In this document: piece by piece, positions 1 through 8,997 of the stretch | How the letters are laid out: the number at the start of each line of letters is the position of its first letter | How positions within the stretch are numbered: position 1 is the first letter of the stretch | Assembly (NCBI GenBank): GCA_945878755.1 | Contig: CAMDWM010000001.1 | Span: 1-64,000, forward strand | Source: UBA953 sp945878755 | GTDB lineage: Bacteria; Verrucomicrobiota; Verrucomicrobiia; Opitutales; UBA953 | Direction of reading: 5' to 3' | Length of the DNA: 64,000 bases | Made by a program: the position numbers and the translations under genes | The notes under the pieces: generated by a model | The model's database searches: none | What the model was told of the DNA's origin: nothing | Seen by the model: the letters and a program-made list of their open reading frames with translations, nothing else

Positions 1-800
1 GTCTTATTGGGCACTTCCCGGCGGAGGCGATGGATCATACCGGACTCGGTCGTGACGATGAGGGTGTCGGCCTTTTGCTGCCGGCTCCACTCCACCATGA
101 GCTCGGTCGAACAGACCATATCTGCCATCTCCCGGACGGCTTCGGTACACTCGGGATGAGCAACGACGGGCGCGCCCGGGTGCGCGGCTTTGGCGCGGAG
201 GAGGGCGCCCGGCGTGAATTGGACGTGGGCGTAGCAATTGCCCGGCCAGAGCTGCATTGCCCGGCCGGTCTTCTTCGAGACCCACTGCCCGAGGTTCTGG
301 TCGGGGACGAAAAGGATGGGGCGGTCAGCGGGGACCTTATTGACGATTTTTGAGGCGTTACCGCTGGTGACGATGACGTCGCAGAGGGCTTTCACGGCAG
401 CGCTGCAGTTGATGTATGCCACGACGTATAGGTCAGGCTGCGCGGCCTTGATGGCTGCCAGCTTTTCGGCGGGGCAGGAGTCGGCCAGTGAACAGCCGGC
501 TTCAATATCGGGCAGGAGCACGCGCCTAGTGGGGTTCACGATCTTGGCCGTCTCGGCCATGAAGTGCACCCCGCAGAAGACGATCGTGGCGTTCTTTGCT
601 TCGGCGGCCTTGTACGCCAGGCCGAGCGAATCTCCCACGTAGTCGGCAACGCCTTGGATGTCTTCACACTGGTAGTTGTGTGCGAGGATCAGTGCGTCCT
701 TTTCTTTCTTGAGGGCGAGGACTTCACGTTGCAGGTCGGTCAGCGGGAGGCCGCCGGCGGGGAGGGGAGGGAAGACCATAGCGGTCGGATAAGGGGTCAT
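1..800 (-). CDS. nadA: Quinolinate synthase NadA (3' end cut off by window edge)
   Basis: Condenses iminoaspartate with dihydroxyacetone phosphate to quinolinate in de novo NAD synthesis, using an oxygen-labile [4Fe-4S] cluster in the cytoplasm. Reading in from the right edge of the gene, the protein has the family's LILAHNYQ segment (about residues 37-44), then VFCGVHFMAETAK (first cluster Cys near residue 76), a PGNC segment (second Cys near 174) and HPECTEAV. The third cluster Cys would lie beyond the window. I chose the ATG at 800 because it overlaps the upstream Fur-family stop as ATGA; an in-frame ATG at 779 is an alternative. About 266 residues are visible, against roughly 310-350 expected. 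Confidence 0.95.
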   Translation of the reverse strand, partial: MTPYPTAMVFPPLPAGGLPLTDLQREVLALKKEKDALILAHNYQCEDIQGVADYVGDSLGLAYKAAEAKNATIVFCGVHFMAETAKIVNPTRRVLLPDIEAGCSLADSCPAEKLAAIKAAQPDLYVVAYINCSAAVKALCDVIVTSGNASKIVNKVPADRPILFVPDQNLGQWVSKKTGRAMQLWPGNCYAHVQFTPGALLRAKAAHPGAPVVAHPECTEAVREMADMVCSTELMVEWSRQQKADTLIVTTESGMIHRLRREVPNK

Positions 801-1285
801 GGACGAAGGGCTTTACGTTTTTGGCAACGTTCGCAAAGGGCGGTGACTTGGAGTTTTTGGGAAATCGGCTTCATCCCGTGCTTGGCGGCGACCGCTTTAC
901 CGTACCACTCCATGAAGGGCGCATCTACCTCGACGATGGTATCGCAACTCTCGCAGACGAGTTGGGCGCGGAAAGTAGATGAGCCAACCTCGGCGAGGTA
1001 ATACTTATGGTCACGGCCGACATCGATCTCGCGGATGATGTGTCCGCCGATGAGCAAGGGTAGCGCGCGATAGATGGTAGCCCGCGAAACGGTGCGGTCC
1101 AGCGACCGTGACTTCTTCAGCAGGTCCTCAGCGGTGTAGTGCCCCAGAATGCTCCGGGCTGCCTCAAACACGGCCATCCGCTGGCGCGTAGCCCGCAGGC
1201 CCTGTTCGGCGATGTAGGCCCGGAAGGCGTCCGATTGCTCGGGGGAATCTGGGGCGGGGGCCTTAGGCATGTCGAGTTGAGACAC
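797..1285 (-). CDS. Fur-family transcriptional regulator lacking the usual HHxH sensor motif
   Basis: A 162-residue Fur/PerR/Zur-type repressor. The N-terminal winged helix (about residues 20-95) includes RATRQRMAVFEA and the recognition-helix segment VSRATIYRALPLL. Two CxxC pairs (C111/C114 and C151/C154) should hold the structural zinc. The histidine-rich HHxHL stretch that normally precedes the first CxxC is replaced by TFRAQL (104-109), so much of the usual sensory metal site is missing; His49 in the GHYTAED segment remains. The stop overlaps the nadA start (ATGA), so the two are probably co-translated. Fur family is certain; the signal sensed is unknown. No palindromic Fur box is visible upstream. 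Confidence 0.9.
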   Translation of the reverse strand: MSQLDMPKAPAPDSPEQSDAFRAYIAEQGLRATRQRMAVFEAARSILGHYTAEDLLKKSRSLDRTVSRATIYRALPLLIGGHIIREIDVGRDHKYYLAEVGSSTFRAQLVCESCDTIVEVDAPFMEWYGKAVAAKHGMKPISQKLQVTALCERCQKRKALRP

Positions 1286-1327
1286 TTTTGATACAGTGAG
1301 GTCCGTCAGTCAATACGGGACGAGACA

Positions 1328-1356
1328 TTGACACGGGCCAGCGTCTGCCCTTCATT
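1328..1356 (+). promoter_or_regulatory. Possible sigma-70-type promoter for the DAHP synthase gene
   Basis: A perfect TTGACA (1328-1333) is followed after 17 bp by TTCATT (1351-1356), which matches TATAAT at only three positions. It lies 35 bp before the DAHP synthase ATG in the fur/DAHP synthase divergent spacer. Suggestive only. Confidence 0.3.
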
Positions 1357-1391
1357 TGACGCCCTTTTGCCAACAGGAAAGGCCCTTCCCG

Positions 1392-2462
1392 ATGTACCAC
1401 AATACGGACGACTTACGCATTCGCAGCCGGCTCCCCCTGCTGCCTCCCGCGCTCTTGCTATCGGAGCTGAGCCCGACGGAGCGTGCCACCGAGGTCGTCT
1501 CGTCCGCCCGTAAGGACGCCGCCGCCATCCTCGCTGGTAAGGATGACCGTCTGCTCGTGGTCGTCGGTCCTTGCTCCGTCCATGACCCCAAGGCGGCCAT
1601 GGAGTATGCCCATTTACTCCTGAAGGAAGCTCGTAAGCACACCGAAGACCTGCTCATCGTGATGCGCGTGTACTTCGAGAAGCCCCGGACGACCGTCGGC
1701 TGGAAGGGCCTAATCAACGACCCGCAAATTGACGGCTCTTTCCGTATCAATGATGGCCTTCGTCTCGGTCGCCGCCTGTTGGCTGATATTGCCGACCTGG
1801 GGTTGCCGTCCGCGAGCGAGTTCCTCGATCCGATCACGCCGCAGTATTTGGCCGACCTCGTCGCCTACGGTGCGATCGGCGCCCGCACCACGGAAAGCCA
1901 GATTCACCGCGAGTTGGCTTCGGGCTTATCGATGCCAGTGGGCTTTAAGAATGGCACCGATGGATCCATCCAAGTGGCGGTCGATGCCTGCCTCTCTGCG
2001 CGTGCTTCGCACTGGTTCCCTTCGGTGACCAAGGACGGCGTTGTCTCGATCTTCGAGACCTCCGGAAACCCCGACGCCCACGTTATCCTACGTGGCGGTT
2101 CGCGCACCGGCCCTAATTATGGGGCTGAATTCGTCACTGACGCTGAAACTCGCCTGCAGAAGGCTGGCATCACCACGCGCCTCATTGTCGATTGCTCGCA
2201 CGGCAACAGCTCTAAGGACCATCGCCGCCAGCCGCTGGTCGCCGCCGACCTCGCCGAACAGGTCGCCCAGGGCTCCCGTATCCTCGGCGGCGTGATGATT
2301 GAAAGTCACCTCGTCGAAGGCCGCCAGGAATGGCAGGGCCGCGAAGGCTCCACTTACGGTTGCAGCATCACCGATGCCTGCATCTCCTTTGAGCAGACCG
2401 GCCCGGTGCTCGACCAGCTCGCCGCCGCCGTCCGCGCCCGCCGCGCTTTGCCTAAGGCCTAA
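1392..2462 (+). CDS. aroG: 3-deoxy-7-phosphoheptulonate (DAHP) synthase, class I AroG type
   Basis: First step of the shikimate pathway: phosphoenolpyruvate plus erythrose 4-phosphate to DAHP. The 356-residue protein starts MYHNTDDLRI, matching the usual N-terminus of AroF/G/H enzymes. For that reason I prefer ATG 1392 over an upstream in-frame start at 1356. Family landmarks are VVVGPCSVHDP (about 57-66, metal-binding Cys61), FEKPRTTVGWKG, SEFLDPITPQY, a GARTTESQ segment, VDCSHGNSSK and GGVMIESHL. The N-terminal extension typical of the feedback-regulated E. coli isozymes is present, so allosteric control by an aromatic amino acid is likely but cannot be read from sequence. It heads a gene run with an Lrp-type regulator and an aminotransferase. 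Confidence 0.95.
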   Translation: MYHNTDDLRIRSRLPLLPPALLLSELSPTERATEVVSSARKDAAAILAGKDDRLLVVVGPCSVHDPKAAMEYAHLLLKEARKHTEDLLIVMRVYFEKPRTTVGWKGLINDPQIDGSFRINDGLRLGRRLLADIADLGLPSASEFLDPITPQYLADLVAYGAIGARTTESQIHRELASGLSMPVGFKNGTDGSIQVAVDACLSARASHWFPSVTKDGVVSIFETSGNPDAHVILRGGSRTGPNYGAEFVTDAETRLQKAGITTRLIVDCSHGNSSKDHRRQPLVAADLAEQVAQGSRILGGVMIESHLVEGRQEWQGREGSTYGCSITDACISFEQTGPVLDQLAAAVRARRALPKA

Positions 2463-2475
2463 TTTCCGCACCCCC

Positions 2476-2958
2476 ATGAACAACGTACTTAAGCTGCTCC
2501 TCGAAGGCGAGCCCCTCGACACCGCCCAGATTGGCAAGATCCTGAACCTCGGCGCCGAGGCCGTGGACCGCGAACTAGCGAGCTTACGCGCTCAAGGTAT
2601 CCTCTTGGGGATGCGGGCCGTGCTCAATCCGAGCTACGAAGCTGAACGCCGTGTCCGTGCGGTGATTGAAATCAAGATTCGCACCGAAGGCACGGGCGGC
2701 TTCGACGGTATCGCCGAACGTATCAGCCAATTCGAACAGGTCGAAAGCTGCTTCCTGATGTCCGGCGGTTACGACCTCCTCGTGGTCGTCACGGCTGATA
2801 ACCTCTACAAGGTCGCTGGTTTCGTCCACGAGCGCCTCGCCCGCATCGAAGGCGTGCAGGGCACCTCGACCCACTTCTTCCTCCGGGCCTACAAGAAGGA
2901 CGGCTTTGTCGTCACCGACGAAGGCACCCGCCGCGACCAGCCCTCGGTCAGCCCCTGA
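2476..2958 (+). CDS. Lrp/AsnC-family transcriptional regulator
   Basis: A 160-residue protein with an N-terminal DNA-binding half (about 1-45; IGKILNLGAEAVDRELASLRAQGIL resembles the AsnC winged helix in outline) and a C-terminal RAM ligand-binding/oligomerisation half (about 60-140). The RAM half includes the segment VESCFLMSGGYDLLVVVTADN, typical of AsnC family proteins. It starts 13 bp after DAHP synthase and ends 11 bp before an aminotransferase, so the three are probably one transcript. The HTH looks slightly shortened compared with E. coli Lrp. An amino acid, perhaps aromatic, is the likely ligand given the neighbours; that is inference. Confidence 0.88.
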   Translation: MNNVLKLLLEGEPLDTAQIGKILNLGAEAVDRELASLRAQGILLGMRAVLNPSYEAERRVRAVIEIKIRTEGTGGFDGIAERISQFEQVESCFLMSGGYDLLVVVTADNLYKVAGFVHERLARIEGVQGTSTHFFLRAYKKDGFVVTDEGTRRDQPSVSP

Positions 2959-2969
2959 GCCTCGGACCC

Positions 2970-4148
2970 ATGGATGACTCCGCCCGCTTCGTTGCGCAGC
3001 ACGTCGCTTCGCTACCCAAATCCGGTATCCGCGATTTCTTTGCGATTGTGTCGAAGATGAAGGACGCGGTCTCGCTCGGCATCGGCGAGCCCGACTTTAT
3101 CACGCCGTTTCATATCCGCGAGGCCGCCATGACCGCGTTGGAGAAGGGGCGGACTTCCTATACCGACAACCGCGGCACGTTGGCCCTCCGCGAGGAGATC
3201 TCCCGCTACGTCGCCCGCAACTACGGCCCAGAATACAATCCGGAAGACGAGATTCTTGTCACGGTCGGCGTCTCCGAGGCGCTCGATGCGATGCTCCGCG
3301 CCACGCTCAACCCGGGCGACAAGGTCCTGTACCACGAGCCCTGCTACGTGTCCTACGCGCCGAGCGTCACGCTCTGCCACGCGACGCCCATACCTATCCG
3401 TACGGTCTCCAGCGACCAATTTGCCCTCGACCCCGCCGCCTTGCGCGCTGCCTGGCAGCCGGGCTGCAAGGTGCTGGTCTTGAACTTCCCGACGAATCCG
3501 ACCGGCGGTACCGCCAATCGCCAGAAGCTCGAGGAGATTGCGAAGTTCGCAATCGAGAAGGACCTCCTGGTGGCTTCGGATGAAATCTATTCTGAGCTGA
3601 CTTTTGAAGGCGACCACGTGTCCATCGCGTCCTTGCCGGGCATGCGCGAGCGGACGGTCTTCCTGCATGGTTTTTCTAAGGCTTTTGCGATGACGGGCTT
3701 CCGTATCGGTTACGCCTGCGGCCCTGCCGGCGTTATCGACGGTATGCTCAAGATCCACCAGTACGGCATCATGTGTGCTTCTATTATCAGTCAAGAAGCC
3801 GCGGTTGAAGCCCTTAAGAACGGCCGCGAATCGATGCTCCACATGCGCGATAAGTACCGCGAGCGCCGCGACTTCATCGTTCGCCGCTTTAACGAACTCG
3901 GTCTGCCGTGTCACTTGCCGCGCGGAGCCTTCTACGCGTTCCCCAATATCACCAGCACCGGGCTGGACTCCATGACCTTCGCTTCCCAGCTACTGGCCGC
4001 CCAGAAGGTCGCCGTGGTGCCGGGGACGGCCTTTGGGGCCGCCGGCGCGGGCTTCTGCCGTGCCTCTTTCTCGACCAGCTACGAGCGTATTCACGAGGCG
4101 GGCGAGCGGATTGCCCGCTTCTTGGACACTTTGCCGGCCCGGCAGTAA
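2970..4148 (+). CDS. Pyridoxal-phosphate aminotransferase, class I/II (aspartate/aromatic type)
   Basis: A 392-residue fold-type I aminotransferase. The PLP-binding lysine is K237 in the segment HGFSKAFAMTGFRIGYACG. Other landmarks are GIGEPDF near the N-terminus, YTDNRGTLALREEI, NFPTNPTGG and ASDEIYSELTFEG (PLP-anchoring Asp and Tyr). A C-terminal Arg that would bind the substrate carboxylate is expected in FCRASFSTSYE. Specificity cannot be assigned from sequence. Its place after DAHP synthase and an AsnC-type regulator suggests a role in aromatic amino acid transamination, though aspartate or alanine aminotransferase activity is equally compatible with the family. Confidence 0.9.
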   Translation: MDDSARFVAQHVASLPKSGIRDFFAIVSKMKDAVSLGIGEPDFITPFHIREAAMTALEKGRTSYTDNRGTLALREEISRYVARNYGPEYNPEDEILVTVGVSEALDAMLRATLNPGDKVLYHEPCYVSYAPSVTLCHATPIPIRTVSSDQFALDPAALRAAWQPGCKVLVLNFPTNPTGGTANRQKLEEIAKFAIEKDLLVASDEIYSELTFEGDHVSIASLPGMRERTVFLHGFSKAFAMTGFRIGYACGPAGVIDGMLKIHQYGIMCASIISQEAAVEALKNGRESMLHMRDKYRERRDFIVRRFNELGLPCHLPRGAFYAFPNITSTGLDSMTFASQLLAAQKVAVVPGTAFGAAGAGFCRASFSTSYERIHEAGERIARFLDTLPARQ

Positions 4149-4189
4149 GCATCCTTGCTTGCTTGCGGGGCGGGAGGTCGTGACTGTCC

Positions 4190-5866
4190 GTGCTCATGGA
4201 ACGGAACACAGCACTTTCCCGGGCAGTAGCCATCGTGGGCCGTCCCAACGTCGGCAAGAGCCGGCTTTTTAACCGCATCGTCGGTCGGCGCATCTCGATT
4301 GTACACGATCAGCCAGGCGTGACGCGCGATTTACTCACGGCCGATGTCTCGGAAGGGCGTTACACCTTGATGGATACCGGTGGTATCGGCCTCTATAAGG
4401 CTGAGCTGACGCCCAAGGTCGTTGCCGCCGCCGTGGAAGAGCAGGTCGATTTCGCCCTCGCCGCCGCCAGTCTCGTCCTGTTGATCGTCGACGCCTCCGA
4501 AGGCTGCGCCCCGCTCGATATGGAAGTCGCCGCGAAACTCCGCCAGGCCGGTAAGGACGTTGTCGTGGTCGCCAACAAGGCTGACACCGAAGAGCGCGAC
4601 CGCCAAGTAGGCGAGTTCTACGCCTTGGGCTTCGGCGATCCTTTCCTCGTCTCGGCCGAACACGGTCGGGGCATGGCGGAACTTTGCGCCCTGATTATTA
4701 AGAAGCTCGGTCCCGCCCCAGTGGAGCCGACTACTTCCACGCCGCACCCGATTCGCCTCGCGCTCGCCGGTCGTCCGAACGTGGGCAAGAGTTCATTAGG
4801 TAACCGACTCCTCGGCAGTTCCCGTCTCATCGTCAGTGAAATCGCTGGCACCACCCGCGATCCGGTACGCTCGCGCCTGGCTCGCGCCAAGTCGGACGGC
4901 TCTAAGACCGAATTCGTCCTCGTCGACACGGCGGGCCGGCGCACCGCGAATAAGCGTGATACGCTCGACTTCTTCTCGCAGGTCCGCTCCAACGAAATCC
5001 TCGCCGATACCGACGTGGTTTTCCTCGTGCTCGACGCCCAGCAAGGCGTGACGCGTATCGATAAGCAGCTCGCGGGCGAGCTGGCCTTGATTGGCTGTGG
5101 ACTTGTCGTTGTGGTAAATAAGTGGGATTTGGCCAAAGAGGCTTTCCGGGCCGACGCCATCAGTGGCTTCGAAGATGAAGAGGAATTCCGTTCGAAGTTC
5201 CGTGCCGCCGTCCGCCGCGAGCTCTTCTTCCTCCCTGATCCGCCCATCTGCTTCGTCTCTGCGAAGACTGGCCTCCGTGCTGATGACCTCCTCGACGCTG
5301 CCGAAGGGGTCTATATCCGTGCGGGCGCGACCATTCCGACGGGTCGCATCAACCGCGTGATTCAGGACCTCATGGTTAAGCGTCCGCCGCGCATGGTCTC
5401 GGGCCGCCGCTTCAAGTGCTACTATGTAACGCAGGTTTCCCGCCGGCCAATCCGCTTCCGGATGTTCTGTAACTCGGAAGAGCGCCTCGAGGAGGCCTAT
5501 CAGCGTTTCCTCGTCAAAGGTATCCACGAAGGGTTCGAACTTTCCGGTGTGCCAGTCTTCATTGATGTAGTGGGTAAGCCCAAGCAGGAAGGCCGTAAGT
5601 ATTTCGCCCCTCCGGGTACGCGCCACGAGGGCGGTTCGAGCAGCATCGAGGGTTCGGCCGCACCGGCGCACATCGCCAAGCCGGCCCCGGGCGCCAAGGC
5701 TCGTCCGGCCAAATCAGCAGGTCCTGCCGCCAAGGGCAAAATCCGCGGCAGCAACAGCGGTAAGATCGGCAAGGGTGGCTCCAAGGCCTCGAATAAGAAA
5801 GCTTTCACGCGCTGGGATAAGCCACGTTCCCTCAAGGGCCGCGCGGCCCGTCAGGCCCGCAAATAA
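4190..5866 (+). CDS. der: Ribosome-associated double GTPase Der (EngA)
   Basis: Der helps assemble the 50S subunit. This 558-residue copy has two G domains in tandem: the first with GRPNVGKS at about 17-24, DTGG and NKAD, and the second with GRPNVGKSS at about 194, DTAGRR and NKWD. A KH-like C-terminal domain follows (about 370-450; contains IQDLMVKRPPRM). A lysine- and alanine-rich tail of some 70 residues extends beyond the usual end of about 440-490 residues and probably contacts rRNA. The start is GTG 4190, with GGGAGG 12 bp upstream; ATG 4196 is in frame and equally possible. It overlaps no neighbour and is followed by fmt after 3 bp. Confidence 0.95.
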   Translation: MLMERNTALSRAVAIVGRPNVGKSRLFNRIVGRRISIVHDQPGVTRDLLTADVSEGRYTLMDTGGIGLYKAELTPKVVAAAVEEQVDFALAAASLVLLIVDASEGCAPLDMEVAAKLRQAGKDVVVVANKADTEERDRQVGEFYALGFGDPFLVSAEHGRGMAELCALIIKKLGPAPVEPTTSTPHPIRLALAGRPNVGKSSLGNRLLGSSRLIVSEIAGTTRDPVRSRLARAKSDGSKTEFVLVDTAGRRTANKRDTLDFFSQVRSNEILADTDVVFLVLDAQQGVTRIDKQLAGELALIGCGLVVVVNKWDLAKEAFRADAISGFEDEEEFRSKFRAAVRRELFFLPDPPICFVSAKTGLRADDLLDAAEGVYIRAGATIPTGRINRVIQDLMVKRPPRMVSGRRFKCYYVTQVSRRPIRFRMFCNSEERLEEAYQRFLVKGIHEGFELSGVPVFIDVVGKPKQEGRKYFAPPGTRHEGGSSSIEGSAAPAHIAKPAPGAKARPAKSAGPAAKGKIRGSNSGKIGKGGSKASNKKAFTRWDKPRSLKGRAARQARK

Positions 5867-5869
5867 ACG

Positions 5870-6862
5870 ATGCGGCACCGCCTCGTCCTGCTGGGTTCGG
5901 ATGAAATCGCGCTGGCGGCATTTGTCGCAACGCGTGCTCTCCCAGCAGTCGAGGTCGTAGCCGTCTATTCTCAGCCCGACCGTCCCTCCGGACGCGGGCA
6001 AGAGGTGCGGCCTAATCCCGTGGCGGCGTGGGCACGGCAAGAGGGTTTGACCCTGCTCCAACCGGAGAAACTTTCAGCGGAAGATGCCGCGTACCTGCAG
6101 TCCTTAGATGTCTCCCTGGGCGTGGTCATGGCCTATGGACAAATCCTGAAGGACGATTTTCTGCAGGCACCGCGCCTTGGCTTAGTGAATTTCCACGGCT
6201 CCTTATTGCCTGCTTTGCGTGGGGCGACGCCCGTCGAGGGCGCTTTGGCTGCCGGCTTAGACGTCACGGGTGTTTCGCTACAGCAAGTCGTGCGTAAACT
6301 GGATGCGGGTCCGTTGCATGCCTCGGCCTCGTTGACGATTGCCCCGCACGAAGGCCGCGCGGCCTTGCGTGCCCGTTTGGGCAACCTCGCGGGGGAACTG
6401 GCGACCCGCGCCTTGCCCGCAATCTTGGCGGGCACTTCCATCCCTGTGCTGCAGGATGAAGCGCAAGTCAGTTACACCCGTCGACTCACCCGTCAGGATG
6501 AGGCGCTCGATTTTAACGTGGATGCCCGGCTGCTCGCGGGTCGCATCGCCGCGCTGGAAGGGTGGCCGGGTAGCACTTTTGCTTATAATGGTGTGGTCAT
6601 TAAGGTCGGTGCCGCCCAAGCCGTGAGCGGTAGTGCCGCGGCACCAGCAGGTACCATCCTGGCGGCGGATAAGTCTGGGGTGCTCATCGCTTGTGGGTCC
6701 GGTGCCTGTTTGTTGACGCTCCTGCAACGCCCCGGTGGCAAGATGTTGCCAGCCGCGGAGTTCTTGGCCGGCTTCCCGTTGGCGGACAGTACACAGGTGC
6801 CCTCGGTGGCGATGTCTCCCTTGATTGCCCCTGCACCGTTTCCGCGCCTGCCTAAGGCATAA
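5870..6862 (+). CDS. fmt: Methionyl-tRNA formyltransferase
   Basis: Formylates Met-tRNA(fMet) with 10-formyltetrahydrofolate to make the initiator. The 330-residue protein has the N-terminal Rossmann-like formyltransferase domain: LVLLGSDEIAL at the start, SQPDRPSGRGQ, and the signature NFHGSLLPALRGATPVEGAL around 104-123 with the catalytic-region His. The C-terminal Fmt domain follows (about 205-310; SYTRRLTRQDEALDF leads into it). It begins 3 bp after der, indicating co-transcription. Pairing fmt with der rather than with def (peptide deformylase) is a local arrangement; def is not in the window. Confidence 0.95.
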   Translation: MRHRLVLLGSDEIALAAFVATRALPAVEVVAVYSQPDRPSGRGQEVRPNPVAAWARQEGLTLLQPEKLSAEDAAYLQSLDVSLGVVMAYGQILKDDFLQAPRLGLVNFHGSLLPALRGATPVEGALAAGLDVTGVSLQQVVRKLDAGPLHASASLTIAPHEGRAALRARLGNLAGELATRALPAILAGTSIPVLQDEAQVSYTRRLTRQDEALDFNVDARLLAGRIAALEGWPGSTFAYNGVVIKVGAAQAVSGSAAAPAGTILAADKSGVLIACGSGACLLTLLQRPGGKMLPAAEFLAGFPLADSTQVPSVAMSPLIAPAPFPRLPKA

Positions 6863-6900
6863 GCGCTTGATTTAAAGCCCTTGCTGGGGTGTCATTACAC

Positions 6901-8979
6901 ATGCGCGCCACCTGGTTGACTTTGCTCCTGTCGGCGGGGCTTTGCGCGCAGCAAAAGGAAGTGACGTTTCAAGAAGTGACCAACGCCGTCGTTGCTGGTT
7001 ACGCGGAGGACGCGAAGGCCGAGAAGGCCTGGGAGCTTCGCTCCGCCTCGATGAAGCCGACGGCCGAGGCTGGCACTTGGGATCTTAATAAACTCGAAGG
7101 AAAGTCCTTTAAGGACGGCAAGGTCGTCCTGTCTTTCGCGAGCCCTTACGGGACGCTGATTCCTGCCAAGCGTCTCGCCCGCGGACCCGCGGCTTTTAGT
7201 GCCCGCTCGCCTTCGTTCGATCTGAAGGGCATGGGGTGGAGTTGGCTCTCCGATCCGAAGGGCGATGTGTTCACGATTGAGTCCGACGTCGTCGCCGAAC
7301 TGGACCTGGCCAAGCCCATCACGAAGCGTCTGCGGATTCGCGCCGAGCGCCTCGACGTTTCGCCCCGCTCCGATGGGACGCTTCTGATCTTCGCGGGTAA
7401 GGTTGTCCTGGAACGTCTCGGCGAGAAGCTCACCTGTGAGCGCATCGAATGCGTCCTCGATGATGGCCCGAAGGGCGACAAGACCTGCCGTTCGCTCCAA
7501 GCCAGCGGGAAAGTAATGCGTACGCTGAATGGTCAGACTGTGCAGGGCGACACGGCTTTCTTTGACCAGGCTAACGAGCGCCTCACGGTGACCGGTGCGG
7601 TGCGTTTGACGGAGCCGGGTTTGCAGGCCGAAGGGCAGCAGCTCGAGCACGACGCTAAGGCCAACGTCACCCGCTTACTCGCCGCCGAAGGGAAGCGGGT
7701 ATACCTTAAGTCTACGCGGCTGGGGCGGGAGGCTTCCGAGGCCTACGGGAGGACGGCCTTAATCACCCGGGATGTAAAGGCCGACTTGCGGGTGCTGCAG
7801 TTGGATGGTGCTGCCGAGTTCACTTCGGAGCAGGGCAAGGTCTCCGCTCAGCGCTTGATTGCAACCGATTCTCGTCTCCAGGGCGATGTGCTCGTCGGCG
7901 AAGGCGATGTCCAAGGCTCCGCCGACGGCAACCTCTTTAAGGCCGGTAAGGCTCGCTGGGATCGCACTCGCCAAGAACTGCAGTTAGATGGGCGTCCGCG
8001 CCTGATCGAACCCCGTGGCTTCGAGGTCACCGGTGCTTCCATTCGCTCCGATACCCTAAAGCAGCAGGTTTCGGTGACGTCCTCGCCCGAGGAGCGCGCC
8101 TCCGTGAAGCTGCCTGCCGATGATGTCGATGGGCCCATGGGCTTAGCTCAGGCCGACCGCATTTTTCTAAGCAATGAAGCCGGTGCCGTGGAAGTCGACC
8201 TCGTCGGGAACGTGCTCTACGCCGCGGGTGATGTGCATACCGAGTCGCAGCGCATGGTTGCTTATGCGGCGGCGCCGCTGATTAAAGGTAAGCCCAGCGT
8301 TTTAGTCTTACAAAAAGTTTTCCTCACGGGTGCGGTCCGCTATGGCCAGCCCGGGTTACGCTGTTCGGCCGAGCGCATCGATTACGTGCCGGCCGTCCAG
8401 ATCGAAGAAATCCTTAAGAAAGACAACTTGCCGGGTCGACCGCGTCTCTTGACCCTGAGCGGCGGGTCCGCCGAAACCCGTCCTCGGCTCGGGGTGGACT
8501 TCAGCAATGGCAAAACTGCCGAGTTTATCGCGGATGCTCAGGAAATCCTCGCAACGCCCAAGATGACGAAGTTCTTCCTCCGTGGCGCCGTGGGGATGCG
8601 CACCGAAGGCACGGACGCCACCTGTGACCTCCTGGAAGGGTTGGCTGAGCCTGATGCCAAGGGGAAGCAAGCCGCGCGTCTCATCGTTGGTCGCGGTAAC
8701 GTCAATGTCTTAGCGGGTGGCACGACGGCCTATGGTCGCACGCTGGAGGTCCGGCCGGAGACCGGTGAGGCCAAGCTCTTTGGCGATGCCCGCATCCGCG
8801 ATGCGCAGGGCCGGGAGGGTATTCCCGCCAAGGAAATCACTTACGACATGAAGAAGCGTATTTGGCGCATGGACCAAGCTCCCGACCCCAACCTGCCTGG
8901 CCAGGTCGTCCGGCCGAAGATTTTCCTCGGCCAAGACTTCACGCTCCCACAGGTCAAAAGCCTCGACAAAGGACGCTGA
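6901..8979 (+). CDS. Very long LptA/OstA-like periplasmic LPS transport protein
   Basis: A 692-residue exported protein. It starts MRATWLTLLLSAGLCAQQ, a clear signal peptide, which is why I chose ATG 6901 over an upstream GTG at 6889. The body is rich in short beta-strand repeats of the LptA/OstA (jelly-roll) type, e.g. RIRAERLDVSPRSDGTLLIF followed by GKVVLER, and repeated blocks on the pattern of VQGDTAFFDQANERLTVTG with VRLTEPG, and LQLDGRPRLIEPRGFEVTG. LptA in E. coli is about 185 residues, so this copy must contain several repeats. It sits 18 bp before lptB, which supports a role in the LPS bridge. Whether LptC function is included is unknown. Confidence 0.8.
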   Translation: MRATWLTLLLSAGLCAQQKEVTFQEVTNAVVAGYAEDAKAEKAWELRSASMKPTAEAGTWDLNKLEGKSFKDGKVVLSFASPYGTLIPAKRLARGPAAFSARSPSFDLKGMGWSWLSDPKGDVFTIESDVVAELDLAKPITKRLRIRAERLDVSPRSDGTLLIFAGKVVLERLGEKLTCERIECVLDDGPKGDKTCRSLQASGKVMRTLNGQTVQGDTAFFDQANERLTVTGAVRLTEPGLQAEGQQLEHDAKANVTRLLAAEGKRVYLKSTRLGREASEAYGRTALITRDVKADLRVLQLDGAAEFTSEQGKVSAQRLIATDSRLQGDVLVGEGDVQGSADGNLFKAGKARWDRTRQELQLDGRPRLIEPRGFEVTGASIRSDTLKQQVSVTSSPEERASVKLPADDVDGPMGLAQADRIFLSNEAGAVEVDLVGNVLYAAGDVHTESQRMVAYAAAPLIKGKPSVLVLQKVFLTGAVRYGQPGLRCSAERIDYVPAVQIEEILKKDNLPGRPRLLTLSGGSAETRPRLGVDFSNGKTAEFIADAQEILATPKMTKFFLRGAVGMRTEGTDATCDLLEGLAEPDAKGKQAARLIVGRGNVNVLAGGTTAYGRTLEVRPETGEAKLFGDARIRDAQGREGIPAKEITYDMKKRIWRMDQAPDPNLPGQVVRPKIFLGQDFTLPQVKSLDKGR

Positions 8980-8997
8980 GGGCTTCCTCATTTAACC

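Noticed and set aside
1286..1391. Fur box between the Fur-family gene and DAHP synthase
   Set aside because: No GATAATGAT-like palindrome found on either strand.
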